The translations under genes and the position numbers were made by a program. From NCBI RefSeq assembly GCF_964355755.1, contig NC_092670.1:28817795-28881794 (forward strand): a stretch of 64,000 nucleotides of DNA, read 5' to 3'. This stretch comes from Antedon mediterranea (Eukaryota > Echinodermata > Crinoidea > Comatulida > Antedonidae). Each line of letters starts with the position of its first letter. The stretch's first letter is position 1. Of this stretch, positions 12,404 to 26,400 are shown piece after piece. Under the pieces are notes generated by a model. It made no database searches, had not been told where the DNA came from, and saw only the letters and a program-made list of their open reading frames with translations.

Positions 12404-14430
12404 ATTGATTACTCTTCAACGCCTTTCTCCAGCAGAAGTCCGTGAAATTCACTGGTTCTAACGAGTATTTATTTTTCACCTTAACAAAATTAATGTATGC
12501 GTTTTCGCAACCAGGTGATTCCTTTTAACGACTTAAACACAGTGGCACAGTTGAGCTTCAAGTGGGATACCCGGGTCCGAAGATCGAACTTTCTATTTTT
12601 GTATATTTCAGGTTTTTAAGCTAATTCTCAGAACTAAAACAACGGAACCGAGTCAAAGAAATGTTGGATGTTTGGTAGTCATTGCAGAAAATACTATACT
12701 GCTGAGTATAGGCCTACTTGTTATTCATTAGAATAGATTTCTTATTGCACTTTGATATTTAAACATTGTTTAATTTAATAATAGTCTTCATTGAATTCAA
12801 TATTACCAGTGCATTTTTCGATCGTTGCGGCATTATGCGTTAAAACCTAATCATTATTATTTTATTATTCGCAAACTTATAAAATAATAAATGTGCAATG
12901 GAACAAATATTTTCATTCGATGCATTCGCCTCGTGAACATTTCATCTTTCACCTCATGAACATATTTGTACCATTGGCATCATGTGACATTCTATAAATT
13001 TATACACAGTACGGTACCGTATATTTATACAAATTATTTAATTTCGCTTTTTAATTTGTTAATTATTAATTAATAATTTTTTAAAGGTAATTGGAGAAGG
13101 CAGGCACTAAAATAACCGAAAATTATCAATTTAATAAATTCAATCTAAAAATGTTTGTACTATCTCTTAAATGGATTATTTTAATACTTATTCGATATTA
13201 TAATAGGCCTGATTGTGTCTTTGTGAGTAAATTGGAAATATAATAATGTTGAAATACATAATTTAATAATAAATTATTAAATATAGGCCTAGCCTATTTA
13301 TAAATAATTGAATAATGATTGAAATAATGAAATAAGGTAACTCCAAACAGACGTTTTATTACGGTTTAATCTGAAATTATGAGTGGATTTAATGTTTCAG
13401 TTCAGCAAAAATTTTGTCTCATTATTATGATAATAAGTCAATACTTGCATTATGGCGTGATTGGGTACAGTAGGCTTGTATGTACATGTTCGTCGTATTT
13501 TATAATATTGTATATTTTATAAACAAATTGTCGTATAATTTGTAATAAGCTGTCGTATTGCTGTAAAGAACTTGTATTTTGTAATAACTTGAGTTGAGCG
13601 AGCAGCAGCAGCAGCTGTCAAATTGTGTGACCCTCGTATTTTGTACGGTAATATATCGAGCTGTCATATTCTGTATATTGTCGTTTGTAATAACGCTAGG
13701 CCTAATTGTCGTTCGTAATAACGTTAGGGGGGGGGGGGGGCCTCTATAATTACGGTACAGTTACACTTGAATGTTATTATCTGATGTTTGGTTTATTATG
13801 CATATGAGGTCACATGTTGGTAACAACTTATTTAACTGATATTATTGTTATCTTCCAACAACTTTACTTAGTATCTCATATATCTTCGTTTTGTCGGTCA
13901 GTCGGTCAAAGTGGGTCAGTCTCCGGTCATCACATCCCATTAGGCCTCAGTCTGTTACGGGTATGCCAAAAAATGAACATTAATCAAATCAGACTTTGAA
14001 TAGGTTATTTTGTAGTTTTTAATATTTAATCACTTTTCGTTAAAAAAATATGTTTTCACTTATAAAATGACAAAATAAATGGTTAAATTTAACCAAAAAC
14101 CCATTGGCTGGCAGCCAATTTGACTATTTTTTGCTTTAGGCCTAAATTAGTTTTTTCAGGTAAATAATTGTTTATTGTTTAATATCATAATTCTAGCAAA
14201 AGAAGAATAGGATCGATCCGAAGAATAAAACGAAATATAATTTCTATATTATTCAATAGGTCTGCCTACAGTTACGTAGGCCTACTAATTTTGTTGGATT
14301 CACAAGGTCGCAAAACTTAAAAGTTCACGCAAACAATTAATTAGTTAGCGCCCTCTGCTGGTGAAACTCAAAATAAACACAATTATCAAAGATTTTATTA
14401 TTCTTTGGTTTTTATCTAGGCCTAGGCCTC
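12404..14430. other. Intergenic upstream of MOB4
   Basis: No gene seen. Contents: a partial copy of the TTTCATCTTTCAC hairpin repeat near 12915-12985; a degenerate tandem repeat of TCGTATTTTGTAATAA-like units at about 13490-13720; and a run of about 15 G at about 13727-13740. The G run is polymorphism-prone and possibly G-quadruplex forming. Confidence 0.5.
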
Positions 14431-14494
14431 CTATATAGCGCCGCGCCGCGCGATCTCTATGCTATAATTGCAATTAATAATCATCAAATCAAAC
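14431..14494 (+). promoter_or_regulatory. Probable MOB4 core promoter / 5' UTR
   Basis: Directly before the MOB4 start codon is a short GC-rich patch (GCGCCGCGCCGCGCG) in otherwise AT-rich DNA, preceded by CCTATATAG. This looks like a small GC-rich core promoter or 5' UTR. The transcription start cannot be placed from sequence. Confidence 0.35.
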
Positions 14495-17400
14495 ATGGCA
14501 GCGACTACGGAAACAGTAATTTTGAGACGGAATCGTCCAGGAACAAAAGTAGAGGTTTGTAAACATGTTGCTTTGACAATAATTGAGCTAAATTGATTAA
14601 TAATATAAGGGATCAATCCAATATTGGCTAATACTATAGGCTAGTGATCCTGCAAATTCACGGCCCCTCCCTCTCATCAATCATTTAAATTCTAGCTAGG
14701 CCTAGCTAGCAGTAGAGCCTAGCTAGCCCTAGCCTACTACGGGGAACAGACGATCGGGACCACGGACGATCGGGCCCAAGATGATCGGGCCCACTTTTTG
14801 CGGTCCCGATCGTCTTATGTGTTGGGCCGAGTTGACCTGCACCTCTGGCCCCTAAACCGTCTCGGCCAAAGTCAAGTCGGCCCCAAGTCAACTCGCTTGG
14901 CCTCACGTCAACAACTCGGCCTCAAGTCAACAACTCGGCCTCAAGTCAACTCGGCCAAAAACTCTACCGTCAATTCGGCCTCTAAAAAGTATGGAACGCA
15001 AAAAGTGCTAATATAGTAGTTCATTTATTACAATGGCAGGATATAGTACGGTTAGGCAATAATAGACGAAATAAAACGGAAATTTCAATGTAAATTATAA
15101 CACAGTGGGCCTGAATCCTGATCGTTTTTCGTTAGGTAGTATTTATGGAGTATGGTCGAAGCGGCCGCCAGTTTAATATTGTCATTTGTATGGAACACCA
15201 TGTGCGCTTTAATCTTTGATTGTCGTTGTCAACGCCATGGCCTATGGCGAGTTGAGTTACAGCTAAATAAATATAAGCCAACTCATGTACTATCAAATCT
15301 TTATATTTCTATAATAATTAAGTTTGCCTGCCGATAAATCAATGTATATTTTATTTGTATTTACTATTAACTAATACATATATCGAAATATATTTTGCCG
15401 AACCTTTATATCTCGTTTACATACTATTAAATCCTTATACAGTATTGCAATTAATAATTTACGTATACGGTATTGCCGAATCTTTATATCTCGTTTATAT
15501 ACTATTGAATCCTTATACAGTATTGCAATAATAATAATTTACGTACGGTATTGCCGAATCTTTATATCTCATTTACATACTATCGAATTTTATACAGTAT
15601 TGCAATAATAATTTACGTACGGTATTGCCGAATATTTATATCTCATTTACATTTAACTATCGAATTTTATACAGTATTGCAATAATAATTTACGTACGGT
15701 ATTGCCGAATATTTATATCTCATTTACATTTAACTATCGAATTTTATACAGTATTGCAATAATAATTTACGTACGGTATTGCCGAATATTTATATCTCAT
15801 TTACATACTATCGAATTTTATACAGTATAGCATTAATAATTTACGTACGGTATTGCCGAATCTTTATATCTCGTTTACATACTATCGAATCTTTATACAG
15901 TATTGCATTAATAATTTACGTACGGTATTGCCGAATCTTTATATCTCATTTACATACTATTGAATCTTTATACAGTATTGCAATAATAATTTATGTACGG
16001 TATTGCCGAATATTTATATCTCGTTTATTTACTATCGAATCTTTATACAGTATTTCATTAATAATTTACATATACGGTATTGCCAAATCTTTATATCTCG
16101 TTTACATACTATTGAATCTTTATACAGTATTGCAATAATAATTTACGTACGGTATTGCCGAATCTTTATATCTCATTTTTACATACTATCGAATCTTTAT
16201 ACAGTATTGCATTAATAATTTACGTACGGTATTGCCGAATCTTGATATCTCATTTGACATACAGTATGTACTATTGAATCTTTATACAGTATTGCATTAA
16301 TAATTTACGTACGGTATTGCCGAATCTTGATATCTCATTTGACATACTATCGAATCTTTATACAGTATTGCATTAATAATTTACGTACGGTATTGCCGAA
16401 TCTTTATATCTCGTTTACATTACATACTATTGAATCTTTATACAGTATTGCATTAATAATTTACGTACGGTATTGCCGAATCTTTATATCTCATTTTTAC
16501 ATACTATCGAATCTTTATACAGTAATTGCATTAATAATTTACGTACGGCATTGCCGAATCTTGATATCTCATTTACAGACTTAATCGAATCTTTATACAG
16601 TATTGCATTAAATAATAATTTACGTACGGTATTGCCGAATATTTATATCTTGTTTACATACTATCGAATCTTTATACAGTATTGCATTAATAATTTACGT
16701 ACGGTATTGCCGAATATTTATATCTTGTTTACATACTATCGAATCTTTATACAGTATTGCAATAATAATTTATGTACGGTATTGCCGAATATTTATATCT
16801 CATTTACATGCTGTACTATCGAATCTTGGTTTTTATTATTAGTAATAGGGTGTGTTATACATTTAAGTGTTATTCCATTGTAATACATTGTTTGTGTTTT
16901 CAATAAAGCAACATGGGACGCGCACCTAATGTGCAGCAGCACTATTGCTGGCCGTCAGTCGAGTTATTAGCAGAAATTCGCGTAATTAATTACCGTATCA
17001 AACACTTTCATCTTATTTTACTTTTTACAGGTAGTATTTAAAACTCATTTTCAATTGATCAATATTTAAATATCTGAAGTAATAAAATAGTGTAGGATAT
17101 TATTATTAAATAAATTGCTGTCATCATGTTATTGTAATTAAATTATGATTGCGAACACTACTAATGTAGTTACTTTACTAATTAATTAATATACAATAAC
17201 AAATATTTTTAATTATTAATATATTTTGATATACTTTATTGATTGGTTTATTTATATATAATTCTTAATAATTGGCTTATTATTATATTATATTAATATA
17301 CAATATAAACACCACAATGTATTTTATAGACTTTATTAAACATGTATATCATTTAGAACAGTTAAAATAAGTAATCATCGATTCGCCATTTCGTTTAAAA

Positions 17401-20400
17401 AAACGTACGCGTATCACATTCAATCTGTAAAAAAAAGAGAATAAATTACATAATAATGAAACAATGACAATCAAAGATTACAAAACAACGACAATCAAAG
17501 GGCACACGGCATTCCATACAGATTACCGTTAATGAACTAGCGGCCACTTTAGTTGGCGGCCGCTTCGACCGTAATCCGTATTTATTTATATTTTTGGTCG
17601 GTTAGTCTCAATAAGGGCCCAGCAGTAAGAACCCTCAGTAATGTGTTTGTTAGATCTATTTTTTGATACAAGGATGTTCCCAGAAAGAATCGAAATATTC
17701 TTAGAAGGCCTATAGATTAATACAGTAAAATAAAAATGTTTTTTGTTGTTGTGTATATATATATATATATACTCTCTCAAATTATTAGTAATATGTTACG
17801 GTCAAAGTGAATAACTATATGTGACATTAAAATGGTATAAATTACAGTAACAAGATCTTTCACACATTTATTTTTTCGGGGGTACAATGTCAATCAAACT
17901 ACACCGAAGAGATTATGGAAACAAATTCGAAATGTTCTGTCATGTTAAAGTTCTATTGCAATTGTGCGCTATTCAAATTGTTTTTATTACTTATTGTGAT
18001 TTGATAATGGAGAATCCAATGAATACATTTTATGTATGGGAAATTAATATAAAACACACTGAAGAAATCATCATGAATAAATGGTGTATTTTTATTTTGT
18101 CAAGCATAAAAACTAATCTAAAACACACTGAAGAAATCATCATGAAAAAATGGCGTATTTTTATTTGTCAAGCAAAAACTAAAACATATTATATTGTTTG
18201 AGTCCTAAACAACGGAATTCCTAATCAACATAATATTACCTTAGCATTCTCATCTGTTTTTTAACACCCACCGCGCCCTGTATTGTTCAATAAAATTGAT
18301 AACCTAAAGGGGCATTCCCACCGTCCGTACCTGTTCCGTTTCGTAGCGGAAGACGGCGCCGTTTTTTTCAACGTGACGCGCGCCCGTTCACCGTTCCGTT
18401 TTAAACATTCACACCTGTTCCGTGCAAATGTTAAAATGGCAGCCGTTTCTGGATGGTCATCGGATGATAGTGAGGAAGAAATTATTCTTTTTAGAATGAC
18501 GCTTCACCAATACGGTCATCTTGTCAGTTTAGTTAAAGATGAAATAATATAAAACAGGACACAAGATTCCCGATGATAGTAACAACAACACCATATGACA
18601 AATTCCATGAATCTATAATTTAATACAATAAAATCACAATCACATCCCCATGGACTGTTATGGAAGCAAATTTCTTTCTTCCCATGTAGACCGGGCGCCC
18701 GGAAGATTTATTCATGTGAAAAGATACAAAAGGTTTGATGATGTAGTTAGGTGCGTATTAGGGCGAGATGCAATATTCGACATTGCTGCCGGGTCACAGC
18801 CTGTACACAGGGTCTGTGGGGATCATAACATAGAGGGGTAAAAATGCATTTATTTATGTGAAGCGATACAAGGATAAACTTTTTTGGATATCATTCGCAG
18901 TGGGCTACTAATGATTACATCACCAATGACAGCAACTTTATCCTGTACGGGGCGCCAAACAGCAACATTTTAGGGCCACGCCCAAATGGGCTTATTCATG
19001 TGAAGTGATACAAGGTTGAATCTTTTTTTAATGGCAGCAGTATATATTGGGGATGACAAAAACACCAATGACAGCAACTTTATCCTGTACATAAGCTCAG
19101 ACAGCAGCCCTAAAGGTCCGCAGTTTCCCCCTATTCGGCTATATACTCGGCGCGTATGTCGTCTAATGGCGTTCAGCTGAGTTAGAAATACGTGATACGG
19201 ACTCGGACTGACAATAAATACACAGTAGAATGCTAAAACAATAAATAAAGAGAGCAGTTGTTTCCTGTACCAAATCATCAAACATCAAACTCTTAGGAAC
19301 TGGCCCAAAATGGGTTTATCCATGAAGTGTGTAATCATTTTTGAAAAAATGTTTTTTTTTTTTCACTTTTTCCGGTACACAGCAGCTCAAATACCCGAGG
19401 CTCCATTCGTGATCAACAATGTTGATAATACAAACACATTCACGATAACGAGTGACTTTTATTTTATAATTGAAATATATCTTTATTTTGGGAATAATAA
19501 ATAACACCTACAAAAACACTTAAAATAACCAACAGCAGATTTGTATTTTAGGGTATCATTTTGAACAATCAATATTATATCAAAATCATTATTTCACAAC
19601 ACAAAATAATATAATTTAAGAATATTTTTCAGATAAACTAATTAATAATTACACTCATAATGATCGACACCGGTACCGATTATTGTGCATTATTATTACT
19701 AGATGGTACGCTCGCGTACCATAGGTCGTGCCCACAGATGGTCCGGTTCTCGAATACATAATGATTTCAGCGTTAAAAAACTGGCGACTTCAAATGTACA
19801 ATAATGCAGGACAATAATACATGTCGTTTACAGGAACGATTAAATAGACACTGTGATTTATGTACTCAACTAAAATTAGCACCCTGGGAATTACTTCCGA
19901 AAGAGAAACTTGTTACAAAATGAGACCAATTGTTTTAAAAGTCAGATTTAAACTAACTTATTTTGTGTTTTGTATGTAACATTATGGTTGAGGGATGGGG
20001 AAGAGGATGGGTGCAAAGAGGAAGAATTTTTAAATATATTCTTTATTTTGTAACGAAATATTAATTGTTTTCATGTTTTACAAATAATATACCACTAAAC
20101 ACAGTAAAACATTGCGATGTAATACTTTGATGAAACTATCACCGTCGTAGTCGATTGAAATAGTACAGTACATGTAACGATACACTACGACGTATGTTTA
20201 TATATAATGTTAAACAATTTGTGAAAACCACCTCTATTCGGGGAAAATCATAAATTCGATTTAATCGTCAATAAATATTAAATTATCTAACTCAACTTAA
20301 TTAGTAGGCCTAATGGTTTTCAATTGTTTCTTAGAGCCAATTCATAATTAAGTTGGTTCCTACCCTACCCACCAAAGTTGTTCTGCGTTTAGGGCATGTG

Positions 20401-23400
20401 ATGCACCGTATAGGCTTATCCTCTACTGGCTTTACAACGCTACCAGTGAGGGAAGGGTGATGATGTGGGTGGTTTAAATGCAATAATAAAGATTTGTACA
20501 TAATATACGGCGACTGAAAACGCTAGCTCATTATCCGTTTAAAAAAAATTATATCCAACCTCTGCAGTACAGATTGGAAAAAAAATGGATCGAATTTCTG
20601 TTATGAGTATACAGTACTTGCCTTTACGACGCCTGAGGGAATAGACACTTGTGTAACAGAGATTGGAATGTTCCATTCATCGCAAATCAATACATTTATA
20701 TAAACGTATATTAAATCTATCAAAATAGTATTTTTTAAAGAAAATCGGCCTGTCTTCAACATTATGATGCTGTACTCGAGCTGTTCAACCGGTTTTCAGC
20801 CATTAAAAACAATTATCGTAGGAGGAGATAGGAAAATGCGAAGCATCCTCGTATTATTGTCTTCGGGTATTTTTCAAGACGGACATCCATTATGATTAGA
20901 CAGTGTATACCACGATCGAAAAAACAACCCTATTTGGGGCAAATCGTTGAACCTAAATTCGTTTTAATTGTCAATAACTAATTATCTATAACTAATTATC
21001 TAACTCAATTTAATTAGTAAACAGGGTTACATCAGGTGGTTAAAATCAGTACCGAGATTCTAACCAACTTTATATACCATCGAGTAAACATTCTAGAAAT
21101 AACGCGCGATTTACCGATTTTTGCCCTTACGTAAATTTATATATAGATAACTCGATTTAAATATTGAATTACACGCTAGACACTAGTGATATGTCTATAT
21201 GAAAAAAGGCAACGAAATCTAAATTTGCAACATTTTTTACATTTACATAACATTAATAGTAAAGTAAATAATAGTTCGAATTCAACATAATCACTTAGAG
21301 AATTGGTAAGGTATAGATTAGACTATCGATTGCACACTATTACTAAAAAAAAGTAACCGTTTTTATGTGAATTAGACTGATAAAAACCAACAAAAAACTT
21401 AATCTGCCAACATTTTAAACGTCGTTACTTGTCCATAATGGATCGACTACTGTATCGATTACTGCACATTGTTTTACTTTAACTGAACCAAAGTCAAACT
21501 TTTAATTGTTACTGTACTAACATTAGACAGTGATATCTGATAAAAGGCAACATTAATTAATATTAATAATACTGAACCAAATTAAATATCGTTACTTATC
21601 CACAATGGATCGACTACTGTATTGATTATTGCACATTATTTTACTAACTAACATAAGAAAGTGATATCTGATAAAACGCTACAATCTGAATCGAATTAAA
21701 TATCGTTACTTATCCATAATGGATCGACTACTGTATTGATTACTGCACATTATTTTACTATAACTGCCCAAGTCAAATTTAAAATTGTTACTGTACTAAC
21801 ATTAGACAGTGATATCTGATAAAATGCAACATACTCAGGACCAAATTAAATATCGTTACTTATCCATAATGGATTGACTACTGTATCGATTATTGCACAT
21901 TATTTTACTATAACTGCCGAAGTCAAATTTAAAATTGTTACTGTACTAACATTATACCCCTGATTATACAGTGATATCTGATAAAAGGCAACATTAATAA
22001 TACTGGACAAAATTAAATATCATTACTTATCCACAATGGATCGACTACTGTATTGATTATTGCACATTATTTTTCTCTAACTGAACCCAGGTCGAATATT
22101 TTACATGCAGTGTAACTATACCGACACACTGTAAAAGCACAATTGAGCAAAGACATCGAGGTTACTGGCTGTATGCATTAATTAACTGAATATTGTACAT
22201 TCATCATATTCCATTGTTACTAGCTAAAAAGAATACACGATATAATAAACCAATAGGGGCTATTGTATTTCTTTTTACATGATTTGTGACAGCGTCAATA
22301 TATAAATTTGATTATATCACACTGTAATGATACTGGATTCTGCTTGCCAACTATATCTATGGATCAAATAGTTCAGTATTTACATTTGATATATTATACA
22401 ACATTTACTTCAAAACTGTCAAATGTTTTATGTAAACGATTAAAAACTATTAAATCAGCCGTAATGCATAATCTTTTTAGTTTATCTATTCGTCATCATC
22501 ACAATCACTTTCACTGTCATCACTCCACCAAGGTTGGTCATCATCGATTTCAGCTTCAAAATCTATTATTTCAAGTTCTTCATCATCAGTTTGTTCCAAT
22601 ATTCCTGCATCAGTATCGTGAAGAACTTTGTTCCGAGTGTGGATCACTAGTCAACGGATCTGGTAGAGCATTTCCATCAAACCATTTCGGTACATACCTT
22701 CCATCACCATTATCAACCAATCCATAGTTTAATGGGCGTAGGTTTTCTGTTGGCTGAGGAGTATGAGCGTGTCTCCACATAATAGATACATAATTTGCCC
22801 TCAACAGATGCTGAGTGATTGTGATTTCACATGGTGGCAATAACGAACAGTTGATCTTCTTGACTTTCTTCTTTCCAGTTTTCATTTTGCGAAACGATTG
22901 GTACCTGGCCTCATTAATACTGTTCATGCTTTTAAACCCATTTATCTTGCATACATAGGCAGTGACTGCGGGTTTGTCCATCCTGTCACCACAAAGCGAT
23001 CGCAATGACTTGCCTTTGCGGTAAAATCCAGTATCATTATAGTGTGATTATACTGTAATCAAATTTATAAATGACGCTGTCACAAATCATGTAAAAAGAA
23101 ATCCAATAGCCCCTATTGGTTTTATTATATCGTGTATTCTGTTCAGCTACAGTAGTAATGGAATATGAGGAATGTACAATATTTAGTTATTTAATGCATA
23201 CAGCCAGTAAACTCGATGTCTTTGCTCATTGTGCTTTTACAGTGTGTGTCGGTATGCAAAATATTCGACCTGGGTTCAGTTGGAGATAAATAACGATATT
23301 TAATTTGGTCCAGTGTTATTAATGTAACAATTTTAAATTTGACTTGGGCAGTTGGGCATTAAAATAATGTGCAATAATCGATACAGTAGTCGATCCATTA

Positions 23401-26400
23401 TGGATAAGTAACGATATTTAATTTGGTACTGAGTATGTTGCAGATACCACTGTCTAATGTTAGTACAGTAACAATTTTAAATTTGACTTGGGCAGTTATA
23501 GTAAAATAATGTGCAGTAATCAATACAGTAGTCGATCCATTATGGATAAATAACGATATTTAATTCGATTCAGTTTGTTGCGTTTTATCAGATATTACTT
23601 TCTAATGTTAGTTAGTAAATAATGTGCAATAATCAATACAGTAGTCGATCCATTGTGGATAAGTAACGATATTTAATTTGGTTCAGTATTATTAATATTA
23701 ATTAATGTTGCCTTTTATCAGATATCACTGTCTAATGTTAGTACAGTAACAATTAAAAGTTTGACTTTGGTTCAGTTAAAGTAAAACAATGTGCAGTAAT
23801 CGATACAGTAGTCGATCCATTATGGACAAGTAACGACGTTTAAAATGTTGGCAGATTAAGTTTTTTGTTGGTTTTTATCATTCTAATTCACATAAAAACA
23901 GTTACTTTTTTTTAGTAATAGTGTGCAATCGATAGTCTAATCTATACCTTACCAATTCTTTAAGTGATTATGTTGAATTCGAACTATTATTTACTTTACT
24001 ATTATGTTATGTTATGTTAAAAAATGTTGCAAATTTAGATTTCGTTGCCCTTTTTTCATAGACATATCACTAGTGTCTAGCGTGTAATTAAAACAATATT
24101 TAAATCGAGTTATAATAATAATGCACAATAATCGGTACCGGTGTCGATCATTATGAGTGTAATTATTTAGTTTATCTGAAAAATATTCTTAAATTATATT
24201 ATTTTGATCGAAATAATGATTTTGATATAATATTGATTGTTCAAAATGTTACCCTAAAATACAAATCTGCTGTTGGTTATTTGTGTTTTTTTAAAGTGTT
24301 TTTGTTGGTGTTATTTATTATTCCAAAATAAAGATATATTTCAATTATAAAATAAAAGTCACTCGTTATCGTAAATGTGTTTGTATCGACATTGTTGATC
24401 ACGAATGGAGCAAAAAAGAGAGAAAGAGAGAAAAAATGATTCATACTTCATGGATAAACTTTTGGGCGAGTTCCTAAGAGTTTGATGTTTGATGATTTGG
24501 TACAGCAAACAACTGCTCTCTTTATTTATTGTTTTATCATTCTGCTGTGTATTTATTGTCACTCCGAGTCCGTATCACGTATTTCTAACTCAGCTGAACG
24601 CCATAAGACGACATACGCGCCGGGTATATAGCCGAATAGGGGGAATCTGCGGACCTTTAGGACTGCTGTCTGAGCTTATGTACAGGATAAAGTTGCTGTC
24701 ATTGGTGTTTTTGTCATCCCCAATATGTACTGCTACCATTAAAAAAAGATTCAACCTTGTATCGCTTCACATGAATAAACCTATTTGGGCGTGGCCCTAA
24801 AATGTTGCTGTTTGGCGCCCCGTACAGGATAAAGTTGCTGTCATTGGTGATGTAATCATTAGTAGCCCACTGCGAATGATATCCAATAAAGTTTATCCTT
24901 GTATCGCTTCACATGAATAAATGTATTTTTACCCCCCTATGTTATGATCCCCACAGGCCCCATGTACAGGCTGTGACCCGGCAGCAATATTGAATATTGC
25001 ATCTCGCCCTAATACGCACCTAACTACATCATCAAACCTTTTGTATCTTTTCACATGAATAAATCTTCCGGGCGCCCGGTCTAATGGTGTACTGTATTAA
25101 TTATGAATAATTATGAAGTAGAAACGAAATGAAAATAAAAATGTCATACAAAAAAAACCGTAAGGCCTATTTGAAAATAATGCACATTCGTGTCTGGGTG
25201 TGTACGGTGCATGTAACCTATTACAAATTGGATAAGCATTATGGGTATAATACCCATAATGCTTATCCAATTTGTATTCTTGCCTTTTGATTTGTTATGA
25301 TTTTAATGTTATTTTATTCTTTTTATATTGATGTATATACAGTTGTAGACCAAAGTATATTGTTTAAATATTATTCATTAAAATGTCTTCTTCGACAGTT
25401 ATTCCTGTATACAAAATGTGAAGAAATATTTATTTATTTCAAACAATATAAATAAATACTACCTATCAATTAAACGAAAAACGATCAGGCCCAGTGTGTT
25501 ATAATTTATATTAAATTTTACGTTTTATTTTGTCTATTATGTAGGCCCTTGTCCAACCGTACTCTGTGATGTTTTTCCTGCAATTATAATATTAACTACT
25601 ATATTAGCACTTTTTGCGTTCCATAGTTTTTAGAGACCGAGTTGACGGATTAGTTTTTGGTTGACTTGAGGCCGAGTTGACTTGAGGCCGAGTTGACATG
25701 GGGCCGAGTTGACTTTGGGCCGACTTGACGTGGGGCCGACTTGACTTTGGCCAAGATGGTTTAGGGCCGAGTTGGATCAAATTCGTTGGGCCTGATCGTC
25801 TTACCAGTTGGTCCCGATCGTCTTAGCGTTTTGTGTTATCAAATAATTGCCACATTTCAATTTCATTCCTAGTAGTGCTTAGTGTCAACGCATGTGCTTT
25901 TCTTGCGTAAATTACGATTTTAATTAAAATAAAAAGGTTAATTAGATTTTTCTGATTTTATCATAATTTTCCCCTAATTAACACTACTGTACTGGTTTTA
26001 AGAATTTCTACCAAATACTCTCGGTTTATGAATAAGTGTGATTGATTTTGATGTTATTATTGTGTTATATGTATTCTCGTATTTAATTTTTGCTCTATAT
26101 AATACAGTGTGATATAACTTGACTTCTCTCTCGCGGCAAAATTAATAGCACATGCGTGAAACCTGATTCGGTAATACATATTTTTATGTTTTTCGGACTT
26201 TAAATCGAATAGTTTTTTTTTTAAATGGGCCGAAACATCCCACTTTGTGGGCCGAAACATTCTCACTTTAGACCAAATTCATATTCATTTTTTTTTTGTA
26301 TTCATCAAGTTTTTAAAGCTGTTTAACAATCCGTATTTTATTGATAACATACAGTCATACTGATTTTTTCAAGGAGTTTTATGGCTGGGTTGACCAATCG

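Larger units (their letters stand above)
18687..25083. mobile_element. 6.4-kb long-TIR element, Academ-like, non-autonomous
   Basis: The ends are TAGACCGGGCGCCCGGAAG and its exact complement, flanked by ATG on both sides (18684-18686 and 25084-25086), a 3-bp duplication. The inverted arms are very long: about 18687-19698 plus 21148-22345 on the left, and about 23011-25083 on the right. The left arm is interrupted by a Helitron. Subterminal repeats carry GACAGCAACTTTATCCTGTA and TTCATGTGAAG. The centre keeps only the 3' end of the transposon gene. The Academ assignment rests on the 3-bp duplication and the XPG-like gene of the related element at 54098-58607. Confidence 0.75.
14746..25826. mobile_element. 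Outer inverted-repeat element filling MOB4 intron 1
   Basis: Inverted arms lie at about 14746-15145 and 25440-25826. They end AGACGATCGGGACC and carry tandem GGCCGAGTTGACTT-like units, then GGGCCTGATCGTTTTTCGTT and a TATTTATTTATAT junction. With the nested elements removed, its own DNA is only about 2.2 kb (14746-15145, 17585-18683, 25087-25826). No transposase is left and I found no clear target duplication, so class and exact ends are uncertain. Confidence 0.6.

Noticed and set aside
14706-15016. Frames in the GGCCGAGTTGACTT-rich stretch after MOB4 exon 1
   Set aside because: This is the terminal repeat arm of the outer element, mirrored at 25440-25826, not a gene.
15779-16883. Long open frames of 85-136 residues with repeated [17 protein letters not shown] text
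   Set aside because: They are translations of the 75-bp satellite, open only because the unit length is divisible by three. Several frames overlap with no splice or start context.
18970-19281. Frames of 103 residues at 18970-19281 (minus) and 24489-24800 (plus), nearly identical
   Set aside because: They are the same sequence in the two inverted arms of the 6.4-kb element. They have no homology to the transposon gene and no splice support; the mirror identity reflects the arms.
26344-26373. MOB4 exon 2 starting at the CAG near 26354
   Set aside because: It would add seven residues absent from all MOB4 proteins and break phase with exon 1. The polypyrimidine acceptor at 26372-26373 gives an ungapped match.
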